Shown here one piece after another: positions 47,030 through 57,817 of a stretch of DNA of 64,000 nucleotides (the stretch's first letter is position 1; every line of letters begins with the position of its first letter). This DNA is from Gordoniibacillus kamchatkensis (GTDB lineage: Bacteria > Bacillota > Bacilli > Paenibacillales > NBRC-103111): positions 62,001-126,000 of the forward strand of contig NZ_JXAK01000011.1 in the NCBI RefSeq assembly GCF_000829455.1. The letters are read 5' to 3'. The position numbers and the translations under genes were made by a program. The notes below the pieces were generated by a model. The model ran no database searches. It had not been told where the DNA came from and saw nothing but the letters and a program-made list of their open reading frames with translations.

Positions 47030-48250
47030 TCAAAGCGACGACTTCTCCTCGGCCCGTACATTGCCGGATAGCAACGCCATTTTTGGCGTTTTGAGCAGAA
47101 GCGCCACCAGCAGCAGCATGCAGCCGTTAACGGCAAACACAAGCGTAATGGAAAACTGAGCCGCCAAAGCGCCGCCGACGAGCGGTCCGAGCAAAAGCCC
47201 GAGCTGGTTGGCGGTCTGATTCAGGCTGAATGCGCGGCTGCGAAAGTCCGGAGCCGTATGCATGGCGATATAGGCGTTGAGCGCCGGGAACACCGCGGCG
47301 AAAAAAAGCCCGTAGCCGAACCGCAATAAGCCGAAGCCGATGACGTTATGGAACAAAATTTGCAGCAAATTGCCGAGACCGCCGCCGAGCAGGCCGATGA
47401 ACAGCACCTTCTCGTAGCCGATCTTCGGGCCGATTTTCCCCCACCTCGGGGCTGCTATCAGCGTGGCGATGCCGACCGCGGAAAAAATGACGCCGGCTTT
47501 AAGCGAAGCCGAGCTCTGATCCACCCCCAGCTTCAGCACATAGATCGTGATCAGCGGCTCCAAAATCATAATCGAGGTTGACGTCACGAACACGATGAAC
47601 AGCGCTGACATCAAGCTGCGGTTTGCCGCCGCCGCTTTCAAGTCCTGGACGACGGAAGAGCGCTTCGCTCCCGATTTTTGGAAGGACGGCTCTCGGACCC
47701 AGAGCAGGGCGATCACGAAGGCCACCAGCACCATCGCTCCGGCGAAGGCAAAAGTTTCGCGAGGCCCGATAAAATGGCTCACGACCCCGCCGGCTAACGG
47801 TCCGATAACGGATGCCGCAGCGTTCGACGTGGACATGATGCCTAGTGCGTAACCGACTTGTTTTTCCGGCGTGTTGGTAGCCACGATGGCGATAGCCGAC
47901 GGGATATATCCCGCGAGCAGCCCCTCCAGCATTCGCGCGGCGAACAGCTCGTAAGGATTTTGGACGATAAAGTACAAAAAATAAGCGCCCGCAAGGCAAA
48001 TGCCGGCGCGCAGCATCATCGGCTTCCGGCCGTACTTGTCGGCCAGCGAGCCCCAGAACGGCGCGATGAGCGAGCTGGTAAGAAAAGTTATGGCGAATAT
48101 CGTTCCGGTCCACACCTCGAGATGGTCGTTCACGCCCAAGTCGTTTTGCAGAAAAATGGACATGAACGGGATGGAGACCGAATACGCCATACTCACCAAG
48201 AAGCAGCCGATCCATAGTACTACCAAATTGCGTTTCCATGAATATGCCAT
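47030..48250 (-). CDS. MFS multidrug exporter (MdtG/YfmO-like)
   Basis: 406 residues, 12 predicted helices. N-terminal WKRNLVVLWIGCFLVSMAYS, the motif WGSLADKYGRKPMMLRAG in loop 2-3, and the antiporter motif C region GYIPSAIAIVATNTPEK and GIMSTSNAAASVIGPLAGG (helix 5) mark a proton-drug antiporter of the DHA1 type. The substrate is unknown. AAAGGAG lies 11 bases before the ATG. It stands alone. Confidence 0.88.
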   Translation of the reverse strand: MAYSWKRNLVVLWIGCFLVSMAYSVSIPFMSIFLQNDLGVNDHLEVWTGTIFAITFLTSSLIAPFWGSLADKYGRKPMMLRAGICLAGAYFLYFIVQNPYELFAARMLEGLLAGYIPSAIAIVATNTPEKQVGYALGIMSTSNAAASVIGPLAGGVVSHFIGPRETFAFAGAMVLVAFVIALLWVREPSFQKSGAKRSSVVQDLKAAAANRSLMSALFIVFVTSTSIMILEPLITIYVLKLGVDQSSASLKAGVIFSAVGIATLIAAPRWGKIGPKIGYEKVLFIGLLGGGLGNLLQILFHNVIGFGLLRFGYGLFFAAVFPALNAYIAMHTAPDFRSRAFSLNQTANQLGLLLGPLVGGALAAQFSITLVFAVNGCMLLLVALLLKTPKMALLSGNVRAEEKSSL

Positions 48251-48426
48251 GTTGACAGCAGCTCCTTTACAGCACTACATCGTATCATATCACCGACCGA
48301 TGCGGATTCCCGATAAAGGTTTGTTGTCAGTACAATAAATTTTTTCTTGTCTAACAGCGTCCACGGCCGCTGCCAAGCCGCGTCGCTTCAATCGAAAGCC
48401 CGTAATACCATGCTTCCGCAAAAACG

Positions 48427-48452
48427 AAAAGGGCTGCCGCGGCAGCCCTTTT
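48427..48452. terminator. Terminator after the GH31 gene
   Basis: Perfect AAAAGGGCTGCC-GC-GGCAGCCCTTTT, seven bases beyond the GH31 stop; the minus strand continues CGTTTTTGC. Confidence 0.9.
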
Positions 48453-48458
48453 CCGTCT

Positions 48459-51400
48459 CTAATGCTGTCTCAAATAGTCGATATCCGCCAAAAGAACGTT
48501 GGCGAACGACGCTTCGATTTTTTTGCCGGATTGAGCCCGGACTTCATTGTCCAGAGCGTTTAACCCGTTCAACTTTTGATTGGCGTCTCCATCATGCTGC
48601 TGGATGCTGCCGATCTTCGCCAGCAAGCTGTTCGCAATGCCCGGATTCGTTATCCATCCGTTGGCAGCGGCCAATTGCACAGCTTCATCCAGGTGCTGAA
48701 TATCCATCCGAACGCTTAACACATAGTGCTGCTCCGTCACATTGCCCGCAACATCCGACGCCGTGATGGCAATATCGTGGTCGCCAAGAGCGAGCGACAA
48801 CGGCGCAGCCGTTACGTTCTGGCTGGCGGCTTTCCCGTCCAATGTGACTTTTGCGTCGGCGAGGCCGCTGAGCGCGTCCGTGATGACGAACGGCACGTTC
48901 ACGGCATCCGTCTGATATACCGCAATGGTTACAGTGGGAGAAAGTACCGCCGTCGTCTGGACAACGGGAGGCGTCAGATCGATTTTCACTTCGGCCGATT
49001 TCGCCTGCTCCTTGTTGCCTGCCATATCCTCGCTGTAATACTTGAGCGTATGGACGCCTTCATCCATGATTGCGACGGTACGCCCTTCAGTAAAGCTGCC
49101 GTTATCGACACTATAGTACGTGCTTTTCACACCGCTTCCGGCATCCGTTGCCGTCAACTGCACGGTTTGCCCGGTTCGTTGCCAGCCGGACTTGGCGTCA
49201 TCGGTCGTAACCGGAGGCGTAGTGTCTACTTGGTAAACGCGAAGCTCGGACGCGGAAGCGAAGTTGCCTACACCCGCCGTTGCTTCCAGCTTGACGAAGG
49301 CTGCTTCGACGGGAGCGAAGTTCGCTTCTTTCCAGGCGTTGTTTCTCAGCCACGCGCCGCTGGTTACCTTCGTGTACTGAGCGCCGTCTTTGCTTACATA
49401 AACATTGTAGGCGGTTATCGTGCCGTTGCCGGAGTCCGGACGGGGCAAATAATCGAGCTTGCCGATTGTATAAGTGCCGCCCAGGTTCAGGATAATCGAC
49501 TGCGGCAGCGGGTCGACGTTATACCATCTGATATGCCACCACGTATTCGGGTTGCCGTCCAGCGCCAGGCCAGGCTCGTTGCCTGCTTGATAGCTGGCCG
49601 CCGACGCCGACATTTGTTTCTGCGGGATTTGGACCAAGCCTTGTTGCCCTGCGACGTTTACATCGGCACTCGCTTTGAAGCCGCCGTCCTCCGTCGTTAC
49701 GGTGATCGTTGCTGTACCTTGGCCTTTCGGCGTGACGACGCCGTTCTCGTCGACCATCGCAACGCCCGGATCGCTGCTGCTCCATCTGACGGCGGCGTTT
49801 GCCGCGTTGGCCGGGGAAACCGCAGCCTCCATCGTGACAGGCGCGCCCAGGACGTTCAAGTTCAGCGATGACGGGCTTAGCGTAACCCCCGTGACCGGCG
49901 CCGTTCCGATAATCGGCAGGCCGATCAGCCTCGCTTCGCGGATTGCCGCTTTGGCGCTTGCGTCGGGTAAGCCCGTAATCGTAATTTTGGTAAACCGGCC
50001 CTGGCTGCCGAATTCGTCCTTCAAGACGGCGCCCTTCTCCGTATTTTTCGTGCGGTCCACAACCTGAATCCAGTTCGCACTGCCCGGTTCCCGGATTTCC
50101 AGCTTGTATTGGTACGCTTGATCCGGCCGCTCGAACGAAATTTCCAGTCCCTGGACCGAATACATTCGTCCCAAATCTACGGTCCAGGCATGCCCCGAGC
50201 CTGCATCCTTGGCGGACCACATCGTATCCGCATTGCCGTCGTTCGCATTCGCAGCCGGGAATGCGGGGTCCTCGCTGTCCGCAGAGGCAGGCTTCCCCTC
50301 GGAAATGACGCCGAGGACAGGCGGCGCTTGCGGCGCCTCGTACACGTCAAGCTCGGAGGCGGAGACGAAACCGCCGACGGCAGCCGTCGCTTCCAGCTTC
50401 ACATATCGAGCTTTTACAGCGGCAAATTGCACATATTTCTTCAGGTTGTTCCGCACCCAACTGCCTGTGCCTGCTTGCGTATAATTCGTTCCGTCCGCAC
50501 TGACGTACAGATTGTAAGCCGTAATCGTGCCGTTTCCGGCATCGAGCCTCGGCGCATAGCGGAACTGGCTGATTTCGCGAACTTTGCCCAGATCGAGCGT
50601 GATGGATTGCGGCAGCTTATCCGAACCGTCCCATTTCGTATGCCACATGCTGTTTGGGTCGCCGTCGATCGCTTTGGCGGGCTCGTTCCCCGGTTGATAG
50701 CTTTTGGCGCTCGCCGTCATCTGGCTCTTCGGAATCGGCAGCGGAACGGGGACGGAGCCGTCGCGGTATACATTCAGTTCTGCCGCAGCCGCAAGGCCGC
50801 CGACGCCGGCGGTCGCTTCCAGCCTCACATACTGCGCTTCCGCCGTAGGGAACGTCGCTGTTTTGGCCAGCTTATCGGCGCTCCATGTGCCGCTCGCTAC
50901 TTTTGTATAATTGATATTGTCCATACTCACATACACGTTGTAAGCGGTTATGATGCCGTTCGTGCTCAAATACTGGATCGGCAAATAGTTCAGCTTGTTT
51001 ACGGAAAACTTGGTGCCGAGATTGAGCGTGATGGACTGCGGCAGCGGCGCTGAACCGTCCAGCTTGGTGCTCCATACCGTTTCGTTGCTGCCGTCCAGAA
51101 CGTTCGCCGCAGGGGCCGAAGCATCTGCGCTAGTTGCCGATACCGCAATATCCCCTTGCGGAATTTTCGTCGGATCGTTATCCGGTTCCGGCAGCGGGAT
51201 GACCGTCGCGTCGATGAGCGGCGTCGTATCCGCCGCAAAGCCGGCGACTTTCAGCTCGAAGCCTTGAGCGGTCGGGAGAGACGGCGTTTTGACATGCAAG
51301 ATTCCGCCTTTATCCGCCGCATCGAAGTACCAGCCGCCGGCTGCCGCGGTCCATTCCGTTTTGCCGGCAAGCTCGGGATATGCGGTTCCGCCTACGGATA

Positions 51401-53508
51401 CGGCAGTCGGCTTCTGATGCATATGAATCTGGAACTGGTTCACGCGCTCGGCCGGTTTGCCGGCGTAATCTCCGACGCTGGGGCCGACCGCAATCGTCAA
51501 ATCGCCTGTTCCCGTTACGGGAGCAATCGAAGTAATCTTCGTTTTGGCGAATTGGCCCGTCCGGTGCTGTTTCGACACCCCGTCATCCTCGTACAGCGTG
51601 AAGCTGGACGTTTGATACGGATAAATATCGAAGGTGAGCGGATTCGGCGGCGTTTGGCCGTCATAGAGCGCTTCCGGATACATCGGAATGATCGCGCCGG
51701 CTTTGACGAGCAGCGGCAGACGATTTAGCGGAGCTACATACTCATCCAGCATTTTGGCGCCGTAATGCTCCGTTCCCGTCCAGTAATCGATCCATTTGCC
51801 CTTCGGCAAATAAATGCCGTTGCGGACGGCGGCGTCCTTGTAAACCGGAGCCACGAGGAACGACTCCCCTGACATGAACTGGTACTGTGTCAGCGTGTTT
51901 TTCGTATTCGGATCGTCCGGGAATTCGTACACCATACCTCTGACAAGCGGCGCTCCCGATTCGTAAGCTTCATGCAAATACGTGTAAAAATAAGGCGTCA
52001 AACGCTGTCTTAGCTTCAAGTAATCCCTGTTATAGCTTGTATATGGCTCGCCCCAAACCCAAGGTTGCTTATCTTTGGCAGCCCAACCGGACATATTCAT
52101 CAAAATCGGCGTGAACGCCTTCCACTGCAAATCGCGGACGTACGTCTGGGCGCTGCCGCCGAAAATGCCGTCAACATCGCCGGTCGCGTAAGGCATACCG
52201 GAAAGCCCGGCCCCAATCAGCGTCGGAATGTGAAAGCGAATATACTCCCAGTTGCCGGATTGGTCGCCCGACCAAACAGCCGAATACCGCTGCGTGCCGG
52301 CCCAGCCGCCGACGGACCATACAAAGCCGCGGTCCGGCCGGAGTTGTTCTCGATCCCCGTGTACGCCTGGCGGGTCGCATCGAGCGCGAAATCGTAGCCC
52401 GGACCTACCCAGGCAACGTCCAGCTTGGCAAGCCGGGTGCCGTCGACGCCGACCTCCTGCGCCATCTGGCTGACCCCGTTTTGCGTCCACAAGCCGGTAT
52501 AAAAGCCTAATTGATGCAGCTGCTGCACGGTGCTGCCAAGCTGCACGTAGCCGCATCCGTAGCCGTCGTTCGGCAGCACCCAGCTCCCGGCATGTCATAG
52601 TCGCGGTACGCCTGCGCCACCTTCAACACATCCGGCGTCGTCAGCTTGCCCGGCTTCGGATTGCCGGTGTTGCTCGTATTGTAGCAATCCGCATCCCCAA
52701 GACCCATTCCCCATCTCGGAATGAGCGCCGGTTTGCCGGTCACATCCGTGTAACCGTTCAAAATATCCTTGATCGTTTCGCCGTAAAAATAATAAGCGTC
52801 GAACCGGTTCTCGTTATGCGTCAGCTGCACGGGACTGCCGAAGTCGTACGTCCCGTCCTGGAACGTGTTGCGCAGCACGCCGTAACCGGCGGTGCTCAAA
52901 TAAAAGGGGGCCGGATTGGATACCGTACCGCTGCTCCAGTCGCCGTAATTTTTGGCGATGACGATTTTTCGGTCGCGGTGGGAAAAAAATCCGTTCTGCA
53001 TGCCGCCGCCGTAGTAGTACTCGTCGGCTCCGCGCACGAGCTTTTGCGTCGTCGACGAGGAGCTGTAATTCAGCGGCGCACTCTCTTGCCAGACCGCAGT
53101 CGTATCGTCGCTTTTGTACATCGCGAACTTCAGCGGGCTTTTGTAGGCGCGCAGCACGAATTTGCCCGTCGACATTTTGTAATAGCTTCCTTCATCCGAC
53201 CAAGTGACGGTTACAGGACCGAAATTATCCTTGATCACAATCGGTTCTTTGGGCGTCGCCGAGCTTCTGCCGGCAACGTCTTGAAAATTCCCGCCTACGC
53301 CGAGCCATATCCGCACGATGTCGTCACGGTTGAAGATCACTTTAATCTGATCGGCTCCCGACGTGATAGTAAACGTCCTGTCGTCCGTTTTTTCGAATTT
53401 CGCAATGTCCCCGACTGCCGCCGCTTCAGCCTTCAATCCGCCCAACGCCATAAATGCGCAGACCCAAATAAAAACAAGCCATCCCCAGTTCCGTTTCAGA
53501 GATATCAA
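48459..53508 (-). CDS. Secreted multidomain GH31 glycosidase (two frameshifts)
   Basis: About 1,683 residues after two single-base losses (near 52586 and 52332) are restored. Signal peptide 1-30; GH31 beta-sandwich and barrel to about 770, with nucleophile-type LAKLDVAWVG and acid/base-type VWSGDQSGNWE; then F5/8-type C (CBM32-like) domains, a Big_2-like domain, another F5/8C domain, two Ig-like domains around DTTPPVTTDD and a C-terminal helical FIMAH-like domain. KLDVAWVGPGY resembles the alpha-N-acetylgalactosaminidase-like GH31 group rather than maltases. TTG start after GGAG. No anchor is seen, so it is probably released to bind glycans outside the cell. Confidence 0.87.
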
Positions 53509-53860
53509 CGTTTACACGCTCCTTCAAGTTTTGCTTCGGTAAACCCGGCTTCGCAAACATGAAGTCCATTGCAACTGCTGGTTGCCGTTTGGCGGACCGG
53601 AAACCATCCGGATCAGCGGATATGCCAGCCCCCAGCCGCAGGTTTCACGGTCGATATGATCACTCCCTTGCCATCGTTTTTTCGGATGCCTCCTTTCAAA
53701 ACCTCCCTTAAGATGGTGATGTAAAAATCTGCAAACATGTACCGCCCACTTTTATCATAGGGAATGGCCATTCATACAACCATTGATTTTCGTCCTGAAA
53801 ACCGTTGTTAAAGTACTGTCTCTTGCGGGCAGCGCTGCCCAGCCTATACCCTTTTCGCAG
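53509..53860. other. Gene-free leader region of the GH31 gene
   Basis: Contains no convincing frame. A 28-codon TTG frame ending at about 53620 (minus) has GGAGG only two bases before it and is not supported. Promoter elements could not be fixed. Confidence 0.35.
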
Positions 53861-53893
53861 CAAAATGGCCCCGCCGCTAAGCGGCAGGGCCAT
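53861..53893 (-). terminator. Terminator after the response regulator
   Basis: ATGGCCCTGCCGCT-TAGCGGCGGGGCCAT on the minus strand followed by TTTGC, starting just after the response regulator stop. Confidence 0.7.
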
Positions 53894-53896
53894 ATT

Positions 53897-54628
53897 CTAT
53901 CCGTTCTTATTCGGTTCGTCCTTGTCCTTGTCCGCGAACAGCCCGAGCTTGCGCAGCTGGGCGGCCGCTTCCTTGCTCGACGGCTTCCCCATTTTGCGCA
54001 AAATGTTGCCGACGTGCACTTTGACAGTACGCAGCGAGATGACGAACTTATCGGCAATTTGCGACTGGCTGTAGCCTTCGTCGATCATTCGCAAAATTTC
54101 CCGCTCCGTCGGCGTCACGAGGTCCTCGGTCTGCTTCTTCACGTATTCGTTCTCGACGTCGGACAGACGGCGCAGCTCGCCGCGCACCGTATCCGCCACC
54201 GAAGCGCTGATCGTCGGCCGGTTGCGGTAGGCGGCGCGAATGGCGCCGGGAATGTCCACATAATCGGACTTCAGGTGGTAGTCGACCGCTCCGGCGCGGA
54301 ACGCTTCCATAATGACGTCGCGCTCCTCCATGGACGTCAGCATGATCACTTTGCAGCCGAGCCGAGCGGTAAGCTCCGCCGTCAGCTCAATCCCTTCGCG
54401 GTTATTCGCGAGCATGACGTCCATCAGCACGACATCGAACCCGCCGCCGGCAAGCGCGGCCCGCGCTTCCTCGAGACCGGAGGCGGTGACCGCCACTTCA
54501 AAATCCGGCTCCTTGGCCAAATACGCGAGCAAGCCGCGCAGCCAGTCGGGGTCGTCTTCGACGACGGCCAGACGGATGCGGCGGCCGGCGCCGCTTGCAC
54601 CGAACCCCGCCATCGTATTCATCTCCAT
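53897..54628 (-). CDS. NarL/LuxR-type response regulator
   Basis: 243 residues. Receiver domain with acidic pair VVEDD, phosphoacceptor Asp70 in VVLMDVML, Thr/Ser in MLTS and Lys in YHLKSD; then a LuxR-type HTH: LVTPTEREILRMIDEGYSQS, QIADKFVISLRTVKVHVGNI. It follows its kinase with a ten-base overlap, so they form a pair. Targets unknown; DUF2500 and the GH31 gene are neighbours but on separate units. GGGGGAAGG lies before the ATG. Confidence 0.92.
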   Translation of the reverse strand: MEMNTMAGFGASGAGRRIRLAVVEDDPDWLRGLLAYLAKEPDFEVAVTASGLEEARAALAGGGFDVVLMDVMLANNREGIELTAELTARLGCKVIMLTSMEERDVIMEAFRAGAVDYHLKSDYVDIPGAIRAAYRNRPTISASVADTVRGELRRLSDVENEYVKKQTEDLVTPTEREILRMIDEGYSQSQIADKFVISLRTVKVHVGNILRKMGKPSSKEAAAQLRKLGLFADKDKDEPNKNG

Positions 54629-55968
54629 AACAATCGCCTTCCCCCTTCCTTCCGCTTCGGAAACCTTAAATAAACCGCCGTGCCTTGACCCGGTTCGCTT
54701 TCGATCTCCAGATCGCCGCCGTGTCCTTGCATCACTTTGTAGCAGTAGGCGAGGCCGAGCCCGAAATTCATTTTCGCCTTCGTCGTGAAGAACGGCTCCA
54801 GCACCCGGCGCAAATCTTCCTTGCGGATGCCGGGTCCGCTATCCTTGAACCGCACGTAATAGTCGCGCTTCGTCTCGAACAGGCGGACGTTCAGTTCCCC
54901 GCCTTGCGGCATAGCTTCAACTGCGTTCGTCACGATGTTCGTCACCGTCTCCGCCAAATGCGCGGGGTCGCCCTCGATGCGCGGCCGCACGCGGTACGAC
55001 GTCTTGAGCCGGCACCCGGCGAGCAGCGGCGCCATCCCTTCCAGCTGCTCTTCCAGCAGCTCAGCCAAATCCACAGGTTCCCTGCGCAGCGCGAGGTGCT
55101 GCGTCTGGCGGTGGACGCGGCGGATCATCTCCTCCATGTGCCGCGCCGACGATTGCAAAATGCGGATGTCTTTCTCCATCTCTTCCAGCCCCGCCTCTCG
55201 CGCTTCGGCGAGCAGCTTGTCGCTGAACAGGTTCATTTTGCCGAGGTCGTTCTTGATGGCGTGGTTCAGCAGCGCCGTGCCGCTCATGACGGCGCGGAAC
55301 GTCGTATCGAGTCGCCGGCGTTCGAACAGAAACTGGACCCCGAGAAAGCCGTAGCGAAAAATGGCCACAACAAACGCGAGGAACGCCGCCGCAATGATCC
55401 ATACGTTGTACCGCCACATTTCGTACACGCCAAGAAGCGGAAAAACGTAATTGAGCACGGTGCACAAAATGACGGTGGGTACGATGGACCAGGCCGTCAC
55501 CCGATGCATCCGCTTCAGCGCCGGTGCCGCTTCCTTCTTTGCAGCGATGAGCCACGAGCCGGCTGCTACGTACGGCAGCGCCCACAAAGACGCGTACGCG
55601 TACGGTATCGGATACACCGGCCGCAGCAGCAGCACCGTGAGCAGCGGCGGCACGAGCAGCAGCCAGGGCAAGAAGCGGCGGTATCGGTACAGCCGCGAAT
55701 CGCCGCGGTAATGGACACCGAACATCATATACGTATATGGCAGACCGTAATACTGCACAAGCGAGCAGACGGTCTCCAGCACGCGCAGCGCGCGCGCCGG
55801 CTGTCCGTCCGGCATGGCGGGCAGCACCGAATCGCCGAGCAATGCCGACAGCGCGCCGGCCCCGCCGGCAAACGATACGAAGCTGAGCCAGCGAATCGAC
55901 GGGCGCTTCGGATCGGCGACGAGCAGCACGACCGTGACCGTCCACAGCATGATGAGCACGTAAAGCAT
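54619..55968 (-). CDS. Membrane sensor histidine kinase
   Basis: 449 residues. Seven predicted N-terminal helices without a large extracellular domain (residues 1-215), a dimerisation helix with LLNHAIKNDLGKM (phospho-His in HAIKND), and a catalytic domain: N box NIVTNAVEAMP, G1 DSGPGI, F box EPFFTTKAKMNFGLGL and G2 GQGTAVYLRF. The HAIKND box and lack of HAMP place it near the DesK/NtrB-like group with intramembrane sensing. It is co-transcribed with the NarL-type regulator. Confidence 0.92.
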   Translation of the reverse strand: MLYVLIMLWTVTVVLLVADPKRPSIRWLSFVSFAGGAGALSALLGDSVLPAMPDGQPARALRVLETVCSLVQYYGLPYTYMMFGVHYRGDSRLYRYRRFLPWLLLVPPLLTVLLLRPVYPIPYAYASLWALPYVAAGSWLIAAKKEAAPALKRMHRVTAWSIVPTVILCTVLNYVFPLLGVYEMWRYNVWIIAAAFLAFVVAIFRYGFLGVQFLFERRRLDTTFRAVMSGTALLNHAIKNDLGKMNLFSDKLLAEAREAGLEEMEKDIRILQSSARHMEEMIRRVHRQTQHLALRREPVDLAELLEEQLEGMAPLLAGCRLKTSYRVRPRIEGDPAHLAETVTNIVTNAVEAMPQGGELNVRLFETKRDYYVRFKDSGPGIRKEDLRRVLEPFFTTKAKMNFGLGLAYCYKVMQGHGGDLEIESEPGQGTAVYLRFPKRKEGGRRLLWR

Positions 55969-56123
55969 ACAGTTCCACCTTCAAGGGCCATTTCGGTGTA
56001 GCATGTTTCGTTATATTGTAACATAGAGTTGCCGCGTCGGTTGAAACTTTCGCCGACGCAGGCTCGTTTAGTAAGATACGTTCGACAATTGCGGCATGTT
56101 ACGGACGAAAGGAGCTGACCGGT

Positions 56124-56480
56124 ATGCAGGCAAGTTTCGGCGGACCGCCGCCGCTTTTTCAGTTCATGTTTGTGCTCATTCCGACTATCGTCGTCGTCGG
56201 CATCGGCTATGTCATCATTAGTTCCTTCGTACGCTGGGCGCGCAACAACGCTTCCCCGGTCCTCACCCGCGAAGCCGCCGTCGTCGCCAAGCGGAGCAGA
56301 GTGCGAGGCGGCGGCGAAACGGGTGCGAGCACGTCGTATTTCGCCACGTTCGAACTGGAGGACAGCAGCCGCATCGAGCTGCCGCTCAAGGGCCGCGCGT
56401 ACGGCTTGCTGGCGGAAGGAGACCGCGGCATGCTCACTTATCAGGGGACGCGGTATCTCGGTTTTGAGCGGCGCAGGTGA
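56124..56480 (+). CDS. DUF2500 family membrane protein
   Basis: 118 residues. One membrane helix (FQFMFVLIPTIVVVGIGYVI), then a small beta domain (REAAVVAKRSRVRGGGETG, TSYFATFELEDSSRIELPL, GLLAEGDRGMLTYQGTRYLG), as in DUF2500. It is probably a membrane-anchored cytoplasmic or surface domain; function unknown. AAAGGAG lies nine bases before the ATG. It is divergent from the kinase gene. Confidence 0.85.
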   Translation: MQASFGGPPPLFQFMFVLIPTIVVVGIGYVIISSFVRWARNNASPVLTREAAVVAKRSRVRGGGETGASTSYFATFELEDSSRIELPLKGRAYGLLAEGDRGMLTYQGTRYLGFERRR

Positions 56481-56492
56481 CAGGTGTACAAT

Positions 56493-56526
56493 GAAGAGGC
56501 GGGCCGGAGAGTCCGCCTCTTCATTT
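56493..56526 (+). terminator. Terminator after DUF2500
   Basis: GAAGAGGCGG-n-CCGCCTCTTC followed by ATTTTG, 13 bases after the stop. Confidence 0.8.
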
Positions 56527-56551
56527 TGCATGAGAATAGGGTGGTGGGGTT

Positions 56552-56854
56552 ATGGCGTTCGGCATTACGCGGCAGCAGCTCGAGGCGTGGAAGCAGGCGG
56601 TGGCGCGGGGGGAGATCGCTTTTCTGACGCATTACTGGTACGATCCGCGCTTTCCCGGCTGCCGCACCGTAACGAAGGCGGGCTGCACCGACCTGGATAA
56701 ATTGGCCGCCTGGTGCCGGAAGCACGGCTTAAACCCTGCGTACATTCACCAGCGGCCGCCGTTTCCGCATTACGATCTGATCGGCCGCAAGCAGGTGGAG
56801 GTGCTCAAGGCGGAAGGGCAGCTCGAGCAGCTGCGGAAGTTTCGGCTGGAATAG
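56552..56854 (+). CDS. Conserved small protein, 100 residues
   Basis: MAFGITRQQLEAWKQAVARG, then AFLTHYWYDPRFPGCRTVTK and HQRPPFPHYDLIGRKQVEVL. Soluble, alpha/beta, with conserved-looking Cys, His and Asp residues. It may correspond to Bacillus YneQ (recalled, not checked); no function is known. GGTGGGG precedes the ATG. Confidence 0.75.
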   Translation: MAFGITRQQLEAWKQAVARGEIAFLTHYWYDPRFPGCRTVTKAGCTDLDKLAAWCRKHGLNPAYIHQRPPFPHYDLIGRKQVEVLKAEGQLEQLRKFRLE

Positions 56855-56903
56855 CGCTGTACGCCGGAGGCGTCCGGTGCAGCGGCGGGACCGAGGCTGC
56901 GGC

Positions 56904-57413
56904 TCAACCCTCCTCGTCCTGCCGGAAAAGGCCGTGAATCGTCTCGAACGCAACCGGCGTATAGTCCCAATGCTCGACGCTAACGTTGACGTACTGCGGG
57001 CTGTCGTACTTTTGCCCGTGGATGTGGCCGTGAATGTTGACGTACGGCATATGTTTGTTCAAGTACATCGGCTCGTGCGACAGCATGTAAAAGCCGCCGT
57101 ACACGAGCGGAAATTCGCTGACCTCGTCGAAGCCCGCCTCGAGCCACCATGTGCGGGAGCGGCCGCGGTCGTGGTTGCCGAGGATGAGCGTTTTGTAGCC
57201 GTGCAGTCGGGCCACGATGGCCGCCGTCCCGGCTTTGTTCAAGAAGGAGAAATCGCCGAGATGAAAAACGCGGTCCGCCTTGCCGACGACGGCGTTCCAG
57301 CGGTCGACCATCGTCTCGGTCATGTGCTCGATGCTGTCAAACGGGCGGGATTCGTAATCGATAATCGGGCCGTGGCCGAAATGATGGTCGGAAATGAAAA
57401 ACACGTTGGGCAT
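56904..57413 (-). CDS. Calcineurin-like metallophosphoesterase
   Basis: 169 residues. All five motifs are present: FISDHHFGHG, HLGDFSF, LGNHDRG, LSHEP and NIHGHIHG. The short form resembles phage- and bacteria-type small phosphoesterases that act on cyclic or nucleotide phosphates; the substrate is unknown. AAGGAG precedes the ATG at 57413; an upstream in-frame start at 57485 lacks a site. It is convergent with the 100-residue gene. Confidence 0.88.
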   Translation of the reverse strand: MPNVFFISDHHFGHGPIIDYESRPFDSIEHMTETMVDRWNAVVGKADRVFHLGDFSFLNKAGTAAIVARLHGYKTLILGNHDRGRSRTWWLEAGFDEVSEFPLVYGGFYMLSHEPMYLNKHMPYVNIHGHIHGQKYDSPQYVNVSVEHWDYTPVAFETIHGLFRQDEEG

Positions 57414-57635
57414 CGCGATCGGCTCCTTGGGGTTGTTTTCCACAATTATACTATAATTGGCGGCCGTAAGTTGAATCGCTCGCATGCATGCTTCTGCAAG
57501 TGCTGTGAGGTCGGTAGTTGAACGAGTTTACCGTCATTCTACTTGTAACCGACCGTGTAATATTTCGAAGTAAAGTGCCAATGCGCCAGACTCATCAAAT
57601 CGGATGAAGAGGAAGCCTGATTCGGAAATCAGATT

Positions 57636-57727
57636 GCGGGAAAGCGGTTCTGCAAGTGCCTCGAAGGCAATTGCAGAGCCGCTTTCCCGCCGCCCCCCCG
57701 CTGTAGTTGCTCCAAAAGCAGCTACAG
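57636..57727. repeat. Two tandem long hairpins in a gene-free gap
   Basis: Hairpin 1 has arms 57636-57654 and 57672-57690 (GCGGGAAAGCGGTTCTGCA, 18 of 19 pairs) with a nested TGCCT-CGA-AGGCA loop. Hairpin 2 has arms 57701-57711 and 57717-57727 (CTGTAGTTGCT, 10 of 11 pairs). They fill the gap 57414-57817 between the phosphoesterase and permease genes. A weak AGGCTG/CAGCCT stem near 57750-57795 may end the permease transcript. Confidence 0.55.
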
Positions 57728-57817
57728 CAGCGCACGCTCACGCACAAAAGAAACAGGCTGCCCCCGAAGCGAAACAAACCGCTACAGGAACAGCCTTTTT
57801 GCCGGAAAGCACACAAA

